Source: a virus
IMG/VR virus record: IMGVR_UViG_3300047095_000306
Coordinates: 1 to 40,262 of that record
DNA: 40,262 nt
Direction: 5' to 3' (one strand)
A model generated the notes under the pieces. It saw only the letters and a program-made list of their open reading frames with translations, was not told where the DNA came from and ran no database searches. This document shows, one piece after another, positions 12,873 to 22,061 of this stretch. Within the stretch, counting starts at the first letter, position 1, and every line of letters begins with the position of its first letter. Both the position numbers and the translations under genes were made by a program.

Positions 12873-15144
12873 TTCTTTCGAGGCAGCTAGTTACGGGATC
12901 AATGATTCTTCATTGACCGCTGACCGTGCCGAGGCTTTCCGGTTCTACAATGGCGAGAAGTTTGGAAATGAGCTAGAGGGCCGCTCACAGGTTGTCAGTC
13001 GGGATGTGCTGGACGTAATCGAATCGGCACTTCCTCAACTTCTGAAGGTGTTTGTCTCCGGTGACGAAGTAGCGCGGTTTATCCCTCGCGGCCCGGAAGA
13101 TGAAGAAGCGGCAGAACAAGAGACAATGGCCGTCAATTACTACACGACGGAGAAAAATGACGGATTCAGCATCTTTTACACCTGGTTCAAGGATGCGCTT
13201 CTCTCAAAGAACGGCTATGTAAAGGTTTGGTGGGAAGAAGAAGATGAGACCGAAACCGAGTCTTATCAGGGTTTGACAGACGAGCAACTTGTTCTACTGC
13301 TCCAAGACGAACGAATTGAAGTAGTCGAACACACAGCCTATCCTGACCCAATCGACCAGCAGCAGAAGGAACAAGCCATTCAAGAATTGATGGCGCAAGG
13401 GCAGCAGGAGCAGGTTCAGCAGTTGATGATGCAACCGCCAAAGTCTTGCCACGATGTCAAGATTGAAATCACAGAGACAAAAGGTTGTATCAAGATCGAC
13501 AACGTAGCCCCTGAAGACATGCTTGTTTCGGTGGATACCAAGACGGTCAGCCTTCACGGTGCGAACTTCGTCCAGCATCGGTCTTTGATGACCGCCAATC
13601 AGATCGAAGAACAGGGCTGGAAAGTCCCTGAAAGCGCGGAGCAAGGTAACGAATCCTGGCTACAGGAAGAAGTCATCTCGCGGAATCTCTACAACGAGCG
13701 CGAAGAAAACAAGGGAATAGACCAGTTCCTTGTCAAAGATACCTACATCAACCTCGACGGCGACCTGATGCGGGTAGTTATCATCGGGAATGAAATTGTA
13801 GAGCAAGAGGACGCCGAGGTTATTCCTTTTGTCTGTATTACCCCGATGATTATGCCGCACCGTCACATCGGCATGAGTTATTCCGACCTGACCAAAGACA
13901 TTCAGATCATCAAATCCACCCTCCTGCGCGGTCAGTTGGATGCGATGTATCTCGCCAATTCTCCACGGTGGGCAGTATCGGATCGGGTCAATCTCGACGA
14001 TATGCTGACCTCTCGTCCAGGTGGTGTGGTTCGTGTGCAAGGCGAGCCGGGTAGTGCCTTGTTCCCGCTCCAAAGCCCTCCCGCACCGACTACAGGCTTT
14101 AGTCTCATCGAGTACCTAGACCGTGCGAAAGGAACGCGGACAGGCATCAGCGAGCAAATGGCAGGGATCGACGCCAACGCGCTCAACAAGACCGCGATGC
14201 AGGCGAACATCCTACAGAACAACGCGCAGGAGCGGATCAGTCTTGTAGCCCGGACGTTTGCGAATACCGGCGTTAAAGACCTGTTCATGCTTGTTCATAG
14301 AATGGTCAGGAAGTACAACACTCGCCCTGAAATCATCCGTATCGCTCAAAAGTGGGTGACGGTTGATCCGAGGGAGTGGAAAGAGCGCAAGGATATGTCC
14401 GTTTCAGTAGGATTGGGAACGGGGAACAAAGACCAGCAACTAGCCCACCTGATGACTATCCTGCAAGCCCAACGGGAAGCAATTCAGATCGGCGTAGCGA
14501 CTCCGCAGAACATCTATCACGCCCTGAAGAAGCTGACCCAGAACGCAGGATTCAAGTCTCCCGAAGAATTCTGGACTGATCCCGGTGAAGGCCCAGTTCA
14601 ACCGCCTGAGAACCCGCAACTGGCAATAAAGAAGATGGAACTTGAAGCCGACGCTCAGAAGTTCCAGGCGCAAACGCAAGTAGATCAACAAGAGGCCGAT
14701 AAAGCTTCGCAAATGGAGATGCAGAAGTTCCAAGCACAAGTCGAGATTGACCAAAGGCAGGCTGAACAACTGTGGCAGCAAGAACAGTTGAGGTCACAGA
14801 ATGACGTGGAGATTGAACGCGACAAGATCAGGTCGCAGGCTGAACTAGAGATGTGGAAGGCCAAACTGAACGCCGAAACTCAAATATTGCTTGAGCAGAT
14901 CAAAGCGCAAAACGGCATGAAGCTGGCAGCGTTTAACGTCAATGCGGCAAAGGAAGGCGAGACATTGACCGAGATGGGTGATGACGGCACAGAACGGCCT
15001 ACTTCAGCCCTAGCCGGGTTGGTAGAGGCCATTAACAACAACCTTGGAAGCCTGCTCATGTCGCAACAGCAACTGATGGCGCACATCGCCAGACCCAAGC
15101 GGATTGTCCGTGGTGCTGATGGTCGTGTAGCTGGAGTTGAATAA
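12823..15144 (+). CDS. Portal protein
   Basis: This 773-aa protein follows terminase, the usual place, and has the size and make-up of portals in short-tailed phages. The N-terminal part holds RSQVVSRDVLDVIESALPQL, the typical clip/wing opening. The middle has NPRW-like SPRWAVSDRVN and RAKGTRTGISEQMAG, widely conserved in this portal type. Residues about 590-705 are a Q/E/K-rich coiled coil. It forms the dodecameric DNA gateway at the capsid vertex. Confidence 0.85.
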   Translation: MAKKNDLTADEILARVDSFEAASYGINDSSLTADRAEAFRFYNGEKFGNELEGRSQVVSRDVLDVIESALPQLLKVFVSGDEVARFIPRGPEDEEAAEQETMAVNYYTTEKNDGFSIFYTWFKDALLSKNGYVKVWWEEEDETETESYQGLTDEQLVLLLQDERIEVVEHTAYPDPIDQQQKEQAIQELMAQGQQEQVQQLMMQPPKSCHDVKIEITETKGCIKIDNVAPEDMLVSVDTKTVSLHGANFVQHRSLMTANQIEEQGWKVPESAEQGNESWLQEEVISRNLYNEREENKGIDQFLVKDTYINLDGDLMRVVIIGNEIVEQEDAEVIPFVCITPMIMPHRHIGMSYSDLTKDIQIIKSTLLRGQLDAMYLANSPRWAVSDRVNLDDMLTSRPGGVVRVQGEPGSALFPLQSPPAPTTGFSLIEYLDRAKGTRTGISEQMAGIDANALNKTAMQANILQNNAQERISLVARTFANTGVKDLFMLVHRMVRKYNTRPEIIRIAQKWVTVDPREWKERKDMSVSVGLGTGNKDQQLAHLMTILQAQREAIQIGVATPQNIYHALKKLTQNAGFKSPEEFWTDPGEGPVQPPENPQLAIKKMELEADAQKFQAQTQVDQQEADKASQMEMQKFQAQVEIDQRQAEQLWQQEQLRSQNDVEIERDKIRSQAELEMWKAKLNAETQILLEQIKAQNGMKLAAFNVNAAKEGETLTEMGDDGTERPTSALAGLVEAINNNLGSLLMSQQQLMAHIARPKRIVRGADGRVAGVE

Positions 15145-15570
15145 TTGGCCGTATACATCAAATACCAGCTAGGCATCGAAAAGATGATGGAAGCCGGTAA
15201 CGCCGGCTCCGACACATGGCAACTCATCCTTTCAAACACCGCTCCGAACGTCGCTACGGATACTACTGCCGCGAGTGCTACTGAACTCGGAACGTCTGGC
15301 GGTTATACCGCAGGCGGGGTGAATTGCACCGTTACCTCTGCTGTGAGTACCGCAGGCGTCTATAAGTTGATCCTGGCGGCTCCTGCCTCTCCGACTTGGA
15401 CGGCTTCCGGTGGTGGATTCACTTTCCAGTATGTGATTCTCTACAACCTGACGCTGACTCAGTGCATCGGGTATTGGGACTACGGCTCTGCGGTAGTGAT
15501 GGACGGCGCTGTTGGAGATACCTTTACCCCCACCCTAGACGGGGTTGCTGGAACCTTCACGGTGACATGA
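15145..15570 (+). CDS. Minor virion protein (141 aa)
   Basis: A small, beta-rich, glycine/threonine-rich protein starting MAVYIKYQLGIEKM and ending with a WDYGSAVVM...TPTLDGVAGTFTV sandwich. Proteins of this shape lie near the portal or tail genes in many phages and are probably decoration or minor structural components. The start is a TTG immediately after the portal TAA; the MAVYIKYQ opening supports it over a later ATG. Confidence 0.65.
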   Translation: MAVYIKYQLGIEKMMEAGNAGSDTWQLILSNTAPNVATDTTAASATELGTSGGYTAGGVNCTVTSAVSTAGVYKLILAAPASPTWTASGGGFTFQYVILYNLTLTQCIGYWDYGSAVVMDGAVGDTFTPTLDGVAGTFTVT

Positions 15571-16118
15571 TGAAAGTCCTGAACGTCGGCGGTGGCCCTA
15601 CTCGACAACTCCCCCCTCAGTACGACGGGTGGAAACAGTGCTTGCTCGACATCGACCCCGCAACCAATCCAGACCTGTGCCTTGATGCGCGGGAACTCTG
15701 CACCCTTGACGCAAATCAGTTCGATGCGGTGTATTGCTCGCACAATCTCGAACACTACTACAAGCATGAAGTCCCTGTCGTCTTGAAAGGATTTCACCAT
15801 GTCTTGAAAGAGGGCGGGTTCGTTGATGTTTCCGTTCCCAATATCCGAGGACTGTGCAGCGCGATGATCGCCAGCAACCTCGACATCAACGACGTTTGGT
15901 ATCGAACGGGGCAGGGTGTCCCGATCACCTTTCACGATGTCATGTTCGGGTGGGGGCTACAAGTTGAGTTTGGGAATCCTTGGTATGCCCACAAAACAGC
16001 ATTCACCCCATTGAGCCTTTCAGAAGCCTTTAGTAGAGCAGGCTTTGCGGAAGTCATTGTTTCAGATCAAGGCAGTAATCTTTTTGCAAAGGCGACCAAA
16101 TCATGCCCGCAACCGTAA
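15567..16118 (+). CDS. SAM-dependent methyltransferase (class I)
   Basis: The 183-aa protein begins with the SAM-binding loop VLNVGGG (4-10), then LDIDPATNPD, the post-motif region DAVYCSHNLEHYY and a GFHHVLKEGGFVDV strand-helix typical of small class I methyltransferases. Such enzymes often methylate sugars or nucleotide sugars when next to glycosyltransferases, as here. The ATG overlaps the previous stop (ATGA); an ATG three bases later is equivalent. Confidence 0.75.
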   Translation: MMKVLNVGGGPTRQLPPQYDGWKQCLLDIDPATNPDLCLDARELCTLDANQFDAVYCSHNLEHYYKHEVPVVLKGFHHVLKEGGFVDVSVPNIRGLCSAMIASNLDINDVWYRTGQGVPITFHDVMFGWGLQVEFGNPWYAHKTAFTPLSLSEAFSRAGFAEVIVSDQGSNLFAKATKSCPQP

Positions 16119-17212
16119 GCCACATCAAGACGAGTCCGATAGCGGATTTCACCGGAACCGTTACTGTCGGGAACAGTAGCGGCGGGACGCAGACAATGCT
16201 CGCTTCCCAACTGGTGCTTCCTTCCGATTGGAACTCGGTGCATAGCGTACAGTTTCAGCTTACTGGCTCGGAAATCGGTTCGCTGTTCAATGCCGGTGGT
16301 GGTTTGTCTCTCTCTACCAATGCAGCAGGGGTGACGTTCGGAGAACAAATCGAACCCTACTTCGAGCCGTTTCCATTCCCGCTGACAGCCTCGACATCGC
16401 ACACTCCGGGTATCGGAACGTGGTACTTCGACCCGGTCAAGATTCCGTCCGGCTTGAGTTCAGGAGTGATTCGTACTCCGGTAACGTGCGGTGGTGCGTT
16501 GATGAACTCGCAATCGTTTGCGATGACCAACGCAAGCAATACCGGAGCGGCAAGCCACTGGGGAACCTTCTGGCACAACATCGCAATCTATGCCATTCAG
16601 TCGAACAACACGGCAGCAAGCACTGTCTGGACTAGACAACTCACGACCGGAATCACAAGATCACATACAGTCATTACCGGAACAGCAACAAGCAACATTG
16701 TCGTAAGCAATTACGCAACGATCAACTTCCCTGCCCAATGGGATACCGCTGGAGAAGTCACTTACTCATCTATCACGGCCTCTGGAGCGATTACCCAAGT
16801 AGGAACATCGCTCGCAGCGGCATCCATTGATTCATTGCTGGCGGCGGCGAATACCTACCTGACAGGTTCCCGAATGGACATCTTCGGGTTCAACACGACC
16901 CTCGGTGGGGATGCGTACATCTTGGCTCACCAGTTCATGTCCTCGACCTCTGGAGCAACGACAGGCGGGTATATCTTGGCGTCTGGAACTCTTATGAGTA
17001 CGAACGTCAGATCACCGATGATGCTCGAATTGAACTTCGCCGCTTACAGACAAGTCGGGAAGTCCTCGTCCAATACCTTGAGTCAGGCGTATCCGTGGCA
17101 TGGAGTCGGGACAGTCACTAACAGCCTTGCACCAAACCCGATTGGTACGGCAGACCTCCGTAATACTAACGTGAGGATGTACTGGAACTACAACAACATC
17201 CAAATCTCCTGA
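16103..17212 (+). CDS. Structural protein, probably exposed on the virion (369 aa)
   Basis: The sequence is Ser/Thr/Gly-rich and beta-rich throughout, with few charged residues, like phage fibre or decoration proteins. No family is certain. It lies between a methyltransferase and a glycosyltransferase with overlapping ends, so it could be the substrate of modification; this is inference. Start ATG at 16103 inside the end of the methyltransferase. Confidence 0.55.
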   Translation: MPATVSHIKTSPIADFTGTVTVGNSSGGTQTMLASQLVLPSDWNSVHSVQFQLTGSEIGSLFNAGGGLSLSTNAAGVTFGEQIEPYFEPFPFPLTASTSHTPGIGTWYFDPVKIPSGLSSGVIRTPVTCGGALMNSQSFAMTNASNTGAASHWGTFWHNIAIYAIQSNNTAASTVWTRQLTTGITRSHTVITGTATSNIVVSNYATINFPAQWDTAGEVTYSSITASGAITQVGTSLAAASIDSLLAAANTYLTGSRMDIFGFNTTLGGDAYILAHQFMSSTSGATTGGYILASGTLMSTNVRSPMMLELNFAAYRQVGKSSSNTLSQAYPWHGVGTVTNSLAPNPIGTADLRNTNVRMYWNYNNIQIS

Positions 17213-17934
17213 TGAAACCTCAACTCGTCCTCGCTGAACTCGCCACTGCGGGTCACCATAACGGTGACATCGGTAAAACACGCTCAAGGCTGGACAAGTC
17301 GAAGTCGTGGAAGCGCCAGCGGATCGTTGTCCTGATCCCCGCAGGTAACGACATCCCGACGAAGGTCTATCTGTCGCACATGAACCTGATGTATCCCCCC
17401 AACAACGGGGTAGCGAGGATCGCGGCTATCGGGATGGAAGTCGGAGAAGCCTTCAGTACGGCTATCGAACAAATCCTCGCCCACCCTGAACTCGGAACGT
17501 GGGAGTACATCCTCACCATCGAACACGACAATATGCCGCCTCCTGACGGGGTAATCAAACTTCTGGAACAACTGGAAGCACACCCCGAACTTGATGCGGT
17601 AGGAGGGCTGTACTTCACCAAGGGATTTTCTGGGTGCGCCCAAATCTGGGGCGATCCGAAAGACCCGGTGCTGAACTTCCGGCCTCAACTGCCCGACCCG
17701 CAAGGGGGATTGGTCGAATGCAACGGGACGGGGATGGGCTTCAATCTTTGGCGCATGAAGATGTTCCGCGACAAGAAACTCCGCAAGCCTTGGTTCGTCA
17801 CGCAGAAGAAGGACGGCGTTTCAACGCAAGACCTGTACTTCTGGTCTGATGCAAAGAAGAACGGATACCGCTGCGCGATAGATTGCTCAGTTAAAGTTGG
17901 TCACTTCGACAAAGAGTCGGACATTTGTTGGTGA
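17212..17934 (+). CDS. Glycosyltransferase, GT-A fold (GT2-like)
   Basis: Residues about 38-230 have the GT-A layout: RIVVLIPAGNDIP strand, ILTIEHDNMPPPDG with EHDN in place of the D-x-D metal motif, a GGLYF strand and GTGMGFNLWRMKMF, then TQDLYFWSDAKKNGYR near the catalytic base region. It would transfer a sugar to an unknown acceptor. The ATG overlaps the previous stop (TGATG). Confidence 0.7.
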   Translation: MKPQLVLAELATAGHHNGDIGKTRSRLDKSKSWKRQRIVVLIPAGNDIPTKVYLSHMNLMYPPNNGVARIAAIGMEVGEAFSTAIEQILAHPELGTWEYILTIEHDNMPPPDGVIKLLEQLEAHPELDAVGGLYFTKGFSGCAQIWGDPKDPVLNFRPQLPDPQGGLVECNGTGMGFNLWRMKMFRDKKLRKPWFVTQKKDGVSTQDLYFWSDAKKNGYRCAIDCSVKVGHFDKESDICW

Positions 17935-17959
17935 GTCATTACCATAAGGGGAACATAGT

Positions 17960-18445
17960 TTGGTAACCAAGAAAGCTCCAAAGCAACCAAAGGAAGTCAC
18001 GCTGAAATTCACGGTAGCCGAACTCTCGAAGCTACAGAAGAAACTCGTTCAGGCAAACGACTCCGTTGATAGCGTGGAATTGATCCACGTTCTCCCATAC
18101 CTGACGCCGGTTGAGCGAATCAACCTGATGAACGAACTCCAACGGGTACTCAAGAAGGGCGCGAAGTGCCAACTGGTCATGCCGCATTGGGCGTCCAACC
18201 GTGCCTATGCTGACCTGAGATTCCAATATCCTCCGGTGGCCGAATCGTGGTTCTTCAGTCTCAATGAAGACTACCGAAAGCAAGACCCGAATTTCGACAA
18301 GCGGTACAAGTGCAACTTCGACTTCACCTGCGGCTACAGTCTTCACCCTCATCTGATCTCTCGTAATCAGGAGTACCAGCAACACGCGATTACCTTCTGG
18401 AAAGAAGCCGCGCAAGACATGATAGCTACGGTGACCAAGCGATGA
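17960..18445 (+). CDS. Methyltransferase-like protein lacking the SAM-binding loop
   Basis: The 161-aa protein has the C-terminal half of a class I methyltransferase (VELIHVLPYLTPVERINLMNELQRVLKKGAKCQLVMP is the usual post-motif block, given here as the segment at about residues 40-75). Before it there is only a lysine-rich stretch rather than a Rossmann G-x-G loop. It may be a degenerate or partner subunit. The start is a TTG with AAGGGG nine bases upstream. Confidence 0.6.
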   Translation: MVTKKAPKQPKEVTLKFTVAELSKLQKKLVQANDSVDSVELIHVLPYLTPVERINLMNELQRVLKKGAKCQLVMPHWASNRAYADLRFQYPPVAESWFFSLNEDYRKQDPNFDKRYKCNFDFTCGYSLHPHLISRNQEYQQHAITFWKEAAQDMIATVTKR

Positions 18446-18936
18446 AAGAACTGGATGTAGCGTGGTTAGCGGGGATATTAGAGGGTGAAGGGTGCTTCCA
18501 CTTTAATAGAACCCCAAAAATTACCGTAGCAATGACTGATGAAGACGTTATTGCGAAAGTCGCTTCCTTGTTTGGGAAGGGGTATAGGCATAGGAAAAGC
18601 CGAAAAGAAGGCAACAAGGACGTTTACACAACAGAGGTGTTTTCTGTAACGGCCATAGAAATAATGAACAAAATCCTTCCTTACATGGGGATTCGCAGAA
18701 CAGAGAAAATCAAAGAGGTGATTCTTACGTCTGAAGGAAGGCTAGGAACCGCAGTTGGAGAACGAGCCGGTATGTCAAAACTCACAAACATTCAAGCAAG
18801 GGACATATATCAATCGTACAAATTAAATTCTAGCCGTGGGCAACAAACTCGACTTGCTGAAAAGTACGGAGTGACTTGTAGGGCGGTTAACTACATAGTT
18901 CGAGGCAAGACATACCAATGTGCAACGGCTGTTTGA
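18442..18936 (+). CDS. LAGLIDADG homing endonuclease (free-standing)
   Basis: Residues 9-17 read LAGILEGEG, the LAGLIDADG helix with its acidic catalytic residue, followed by the expected GCFHF strand. One copy of the motif means it acts as a dimer. The C-terminal part (LAEKYGVTCRAVNYIVRGKTY) is a helix-turn-helix-like DNA-binding segment. It is inserted with a four-base overlap between structural-region genes and does not interrupt a recognisable gene or intron. It probably spreads itself between related phages. Confidence 0.85.
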   Translation: MKELDVAWLAGILEGEGCFHFNRTPKITVAMTDEDVIAKVASLFGKGYRHRKSRKEGNKDVYTTEVFSVTAIEIMNKILPYMGIRRTEKIKEVILTSEGRLGTAVGERAGMSKLTNIQARDIYQSYKLNSSRGQQTRLAEKYGVTCRAVNYIVRGKTYQCATAV

Positions 18937-18962
18937 TAGCGACCATCATCAAGAAATAAATC

Positions 18963-19559
18963 ATGGCCTTTCAGAAGCCCCCATTCCAGCCAGACGCATT
19001 CGCAGGGTTACAGGTAAAACCCACTGCTGATGCGTTTCAACGTGATGCCTTTCAACCAGGGGCATTTCAGGAAGGGTCTGTAACCGAATCAGGCGGGGTA
19101 AAGGTCGATTACGCTCTTACCTGTGATTCAGGGGCTTACAGTTACTCAGGCGGTGACGCGACATTTGCTTTCTCTGGTGCCCCATCAGTTGCAACCGTAG
19201 CCCCTGCAAGTGGCGTTAGAGGAGCAAAGCGCAGGAAATCAGCAATTGCAGTAGTTGAATACGATGGTCGGGATTATCGGGTTCCTCTGGATAGCCTTGA
19301 TTCATTCCTGGAGCTAATCAAGCAAAAAGCCGAAACTCCAAAGCCGGTAAAGGTAATCGCAAAGAAGAAGAAAAAGACGCTCCAAGTTTCAACGCAGTCC
19401 CCAAGACTTGTAATCAAGTCTGCTCCTCCTGACTTTATGGCAGAGTTCCGGCAGTTTGTGGATAGGTCAAACGAGGTACTAGACAAGATTTGGCAAGGTC
19501 TCGTTTCGAGAGAATTGGCAGAGCTTGATGACGAAGAGGCCGTGTTGCTCTTAATTTGA
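18963..19559 (+). CDS. Virion-region protein with Phe-Gln repeats (198 aa)
   Basis: The N-terminal 40 residues carry short repeats (FQPDAF, FQRDAF, FQPGAF). The middle is basic with a KKKKK run and the C-terminal part is helical. AFQ-repeat proteins recur in phage structural regions, but I cannot name a function. The ATG lies 26 bases after the homing endonuclease stop. Confidence 0.55.
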   Translation: MAFQKPPFQPDAFAGLQVKPTADAFQRDAFQPGAFQEGSVTESGGVKVDYALTCDSGAYSYSGGDATFAFSGAPSVATVAPASGVRGAKRRKSAIAVVEYDGRDYRVPLDSLDSFLELIKQKAETPKPVKVIAKKKKKTLQVSTQSPRLVIKSAPPDFMAEFRQFVDRSNEVLDKIWQGLVSRELAELDDEEAVLLLI

Positions 19560-19566
19560 GGAAACC

Positions 19567-19848
19567 ATGACAGAAGCCGAAGAAATCAAGCGGGGTGAGG
19601 AAGCCAGGATTGTCCTGAATAATCCTCTCTTTGCCGAAGCGATCAAAGGTGTTCGGGATGGAATTGTGTCCAGTTTGGAGCAGAGTGCGTTAGGCGACGA
19701 GAAACTACACAATCGCTTGACCATTGCGCTTCAACTGTTGAACCAGATAGAAAAACAACTGAAAACGCACATGGAAACAGGTAAGATGGCGGTAATTCAG
19801 GCTGATGACCGCTTGGGACAGAAACTTAGACTGGCGGCGGGGTTCTGA
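19567..19848 (+). CDS. Conserved phage hypothetical protein (93 aa)
   Basis: A helical protein (EEARIVLNNPLFAEAIKGVRD, then LTIALQLLNQIEKQLKTHM) of a type often found just upstream of scaffold and capsid genes. GAGGAAACC precedes the ATG. It may be a small head-assembly or minor virion component. Its stop overlaps the next ATG (TGATG). Confidence 0.6.
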   Translation: MTEAEEIKRGEEARIVLNNPLFAEAIKGVRDGIVSSLEQSALGDEKLHNRLTIALQLLNQIEKQLKTHMETGKMAVIQADDRLGQKLRLAAGF

Positions 19849-20015
19849 TGCCCCCGCTGTACGAGTCAATCTGCGCGAAGTGCAAGAAGGTGCATGTTTA
19901 TCGCTCGCCGATTAACGAACGAGACAAAACGCCTCCGAAATGCTGCAATATGCAAACATTGCGGAAGATGGTTACACCACCAATGGCTAAAGTAATCGGG
20001 CCGGCGGCGGGATGA
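19848..20015 (+). CDS. Small zinc-binding protein (55 aa)
   Basis: CAKCKK near the start and KCCNM further on give a short C4-type zinc knuckle, reminiscent of FmdB-like small proteins upstream of phage scaffolds. The ATG overlaps the preceding stop, which supports coupled translation. Function unknown. Confidence 0.55.
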   Translation: MPPLYESICAKCKKVHVYRSPINERDKTPPKCCNMQTLRKMVTPPMAKVIGPAAG

Positions 20016-20097
20016 TGCCCTCCTGTAAGGGTTTTCGGGTCCGCAGTGATGCGCCCCAAGCGGTAACAGGCACTGCCGCTTTTGACGGAGATACATA

Positions 20098-21039
20098 ATG
20101 GATGACCAAGCAGAAATGCAGTCAGTCGAAGACAGGCTTATTGGCCTTCTCAGTGCTGAAGATTCCGATGGATCAGAAGTAACGGAAGATCAGGAAGACC
20201 AAGAAGCAGAAACCGAGGAAGTCGAAGGCGAGGAAACGGACGAGGACTCGAAAGAGGAACCGGAACCCGTTACCAAACTGAAACTAACTCGCAACGGCGA
20301 AGAAATCGAAGTCGATCTGGAGGAGGCTAAAAACCTCGCCCAGCAAGGCTACGACTACACGCAAAAGACGCAAAAGCTCGCAGACGAGCGTCGGCAAGTC
20401 GAGATGCAGACCCAGGCTCTAAAGGCCCAAGAGGACGCATTGAGGCAATCCGCGCAGACGCAGCAAGCGTTTATCAAAGACATCGCCAAAGTCACCTCTA
20501 TTGACGAGCAAATAGCTCAATATGAGGCGGTAGATTGGAATGCTTTGTCTGACAATGATCCGGTTCAAGCGCAGAAGCTGTATATCCAATATCAGCAACT
20601 GCAAAACAAGCGAACCCAGACATTGACCGAGATGCAACAGAAGAAACAGTACCTTGACCAGCAAGCGGAGATTCAAAGCAACTCCCGACTGGAAAAGGCG
20701 AAAGCTGAACTTCTGGAAGCCTTCCCGAATTGGAATGCAGACATGGCGCGTGAAATCCGCGAATCCGGTAAGTCCTACGGATTCAGTGATGACGAGCTAT
20801 CGACCGTTGTTGACCCGCGCATGGTGAAAGTCCTCCATGAAGCCGCTCAATATCGAAAGCTGCAAGCCCAGAAGGGGGCCGTAGAAAAGAAGGTAACAGG
20901 AAAACCCTCCGTGGTTAAGCCTGGAGCCAAAGACAGCGGTGCGAGCGTCAAGAGCAAGGATAACCAGCTCCGGCAACAACTGAAAAGGTCGGGCAGGTAT
21001 GAAGACGCTGCGGCACTAATCGAACGAACCCTGAAATAA
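20098..21039 (+). CDS. Scaffolding / capsid assembly protein
   Basis: The 313-aa protein is strongly acidic at the N-terminus (about residues 20-60 mostly E and D). It has a long Q/K/E-rich coiled coil at about 90-210 and a basic C-terminal end that would contact the capsid protein. It sits directly before the major capsid gene, the classic scaffold position. It guides procapsid assembly and is then removed. GGAGATAC precedes the ATG. Confidence 0.8.
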   Translation: MDDQAEMQSVEDRLIGLLSAEDSDGSEVTEDQEDQEAETEEVEGEETDEDSKEEPEPVTKLKLTRNGEEIEVDLEEAKNLAQQGYDYTQKTQKLADERRQVEMQTQALKAQEDALRQSAQTQQAFIKDIAKVTSIDEQIAQYEAVDWNALSDNDPVQAQKLYIQYQQLQNKRTQTLTEMQQKKQYLDQQAEIQSNSRLEKAKAELLEAFPNWNADMAREIRESGKSYGFSDDELSTVVDPRMVKVLHEAAQYRKLQAQKGAVEKKVTGKPSVVKPGAKDSGASVKSKDNQLRQQLKRSGRYEDAAALIERTLK

Positions 21040-21049
21040 GGAGCCAATC

Positions 21050-22012
21050 ATGGCTGTAGCAACCACCAGTACCGTCTCGAATACTTCGGGACTCGCCGAG
21101 AACTTCTCCGACATCGTTTGGGATGTTTCTCCTACCGAAACACCTTACCTGACGATGGCGAAGCGAATCAACGTAAGCGCCCGCGTCTACCAGTGGCAAG
21201 AAGATGCGCTGGAAGCCGCAACCGTCAATTACCAACAGGAAGGCGATGATGCCTCCTTCGTGACTTCGGCCCAGACCACTTCCCTGTCCAGCCCGATGCA
21301 GATCAGTCGCAAGACGGTCAATATCTCCGGCACTCTGGATGCGGTCAAGAAGTATGGTCGCAAGTCCGAGACCGCGTTCCAACTCGCCAAGGCCGGCAAA
21401 GCCCTGAAGCGTGACATGGAATACGCTCTGGTCCGCAATCAAACTGCTGTCCAAACCGGCACTACCCGTCAGACGGGTGGTTTCGAGTGTTGGATTTCCA
21501 GCAACGTGACGAAGGCGAACGATGCCCAAACGCAGGACTACTCTACTCGCGGCTTCTCGTCGGGTACGGTTATTCCTCCGCAGGACGGTTCGTTGGTGAC
21601 GTTCATCGAAGCCGACCTGAAGTCTGCTCTCGGTCTGGCGTGGGCTGACGGTGGCGACCCCTCCGTGATCCTGATGTCCAGCCGCAACAAGGGCTATTTC
21701 GACTCCTTCGCCGGGGTTGCCACCAAGTACCGTGAGGTAACGGGTAACAAGCAAGCGGCCATCGTCGGCGCGAGCGACCTGTATATCTCGTCCTACGGAA
21801 CGCACTACATCAAGCTGAATCGTTACATGCGCGATGAGGCTGTTCTGTGTATCGATCCAGATTATGTCGGTGTCGGTATTCTCCGCGACATTCAGAAAAC
21901 CGAATTGGCGCAGGTTGGCGACGGATCGAGGTGGATGCTCTTGGCTGAGTTCGGAAACGTGATTCTCAATCGTGATGCTCATTCGATCGTAGGCGGCTTA
22001 AAGAATAGCTAA
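21050..22012 (+). CDS. Major capsid protein (DUF5309 / SU10-like)
   Basis: The 320-aa protein opens with the DUF5309/SU10-type pattern (ENFSDIVWDVSPTETPYLT) and continues with QTTSLSSPMQISRKTVNISGT, a GRKSETAFQLAKAGKALKRDMEYALV spine-helix region and a C-terminal ILRDIQKTELAQVGDGSRWM block. This is an HK97-fold shell protein. AAGGAG lies before the ATG and a terminator follows immediately, which favours high, self-contained expression. Confidence 0.9.
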   Translation: MAVATTSTVSNTSGLAENFSDIVWDVSPTETPYLTMAKRINVSARVYQWQEDALEAATVNYQQEGDDASFVTSAQTTSLSSPMQISRKTVNISGTLDAVKKYGRKSETAFQLAKAGKALKRDMEYALVRNQTAVQTGTTRQTGGFECWISSNVTKANDAQTQDYSTRGFSSGTVIPPQDGSLVTFIEADLKSALGLAWADGGDPSVILMSSRNKGYFDSFAGVATKYREVTGNKQAAIVGASDLYISSYGTHYIKLNRYMRDEAVLCIDPDYVGVGILRDIQKTELAQVGDGSRWMLLAEFGNVILNRDAHSIVGGLKNS

Positions 22013-22019
22013 CGAAGTA

Positions 22020-22050
22020 CGGGGGTGGCCTTCGGGCTGCCCCCTTTTTT
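22020..22050 (+). terminator. Rho-independent terminator after the capsid gene
   Basis: GGGGGTGGCC, a TTCG loop and GGCTGCCCCC form a GC-rich hairpin with one mismatch, followed by TTTTTT. This is a textbook intrinsic terminator starting eight bases after the capsid stop. It would set the ratio of capsid to downstream tail transcripts. Confidence 0.9.
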
Positions 22051-22061
22051 CTGGAGGATTG

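Noticed and set aside
20948-21982. 344-codon minus-strand frame opposite the capsid gene
   Set aside because: The plus strand encodes a strongly recognised capsid protein; codon bias of a highly expressed gene explains the open antisense frame.
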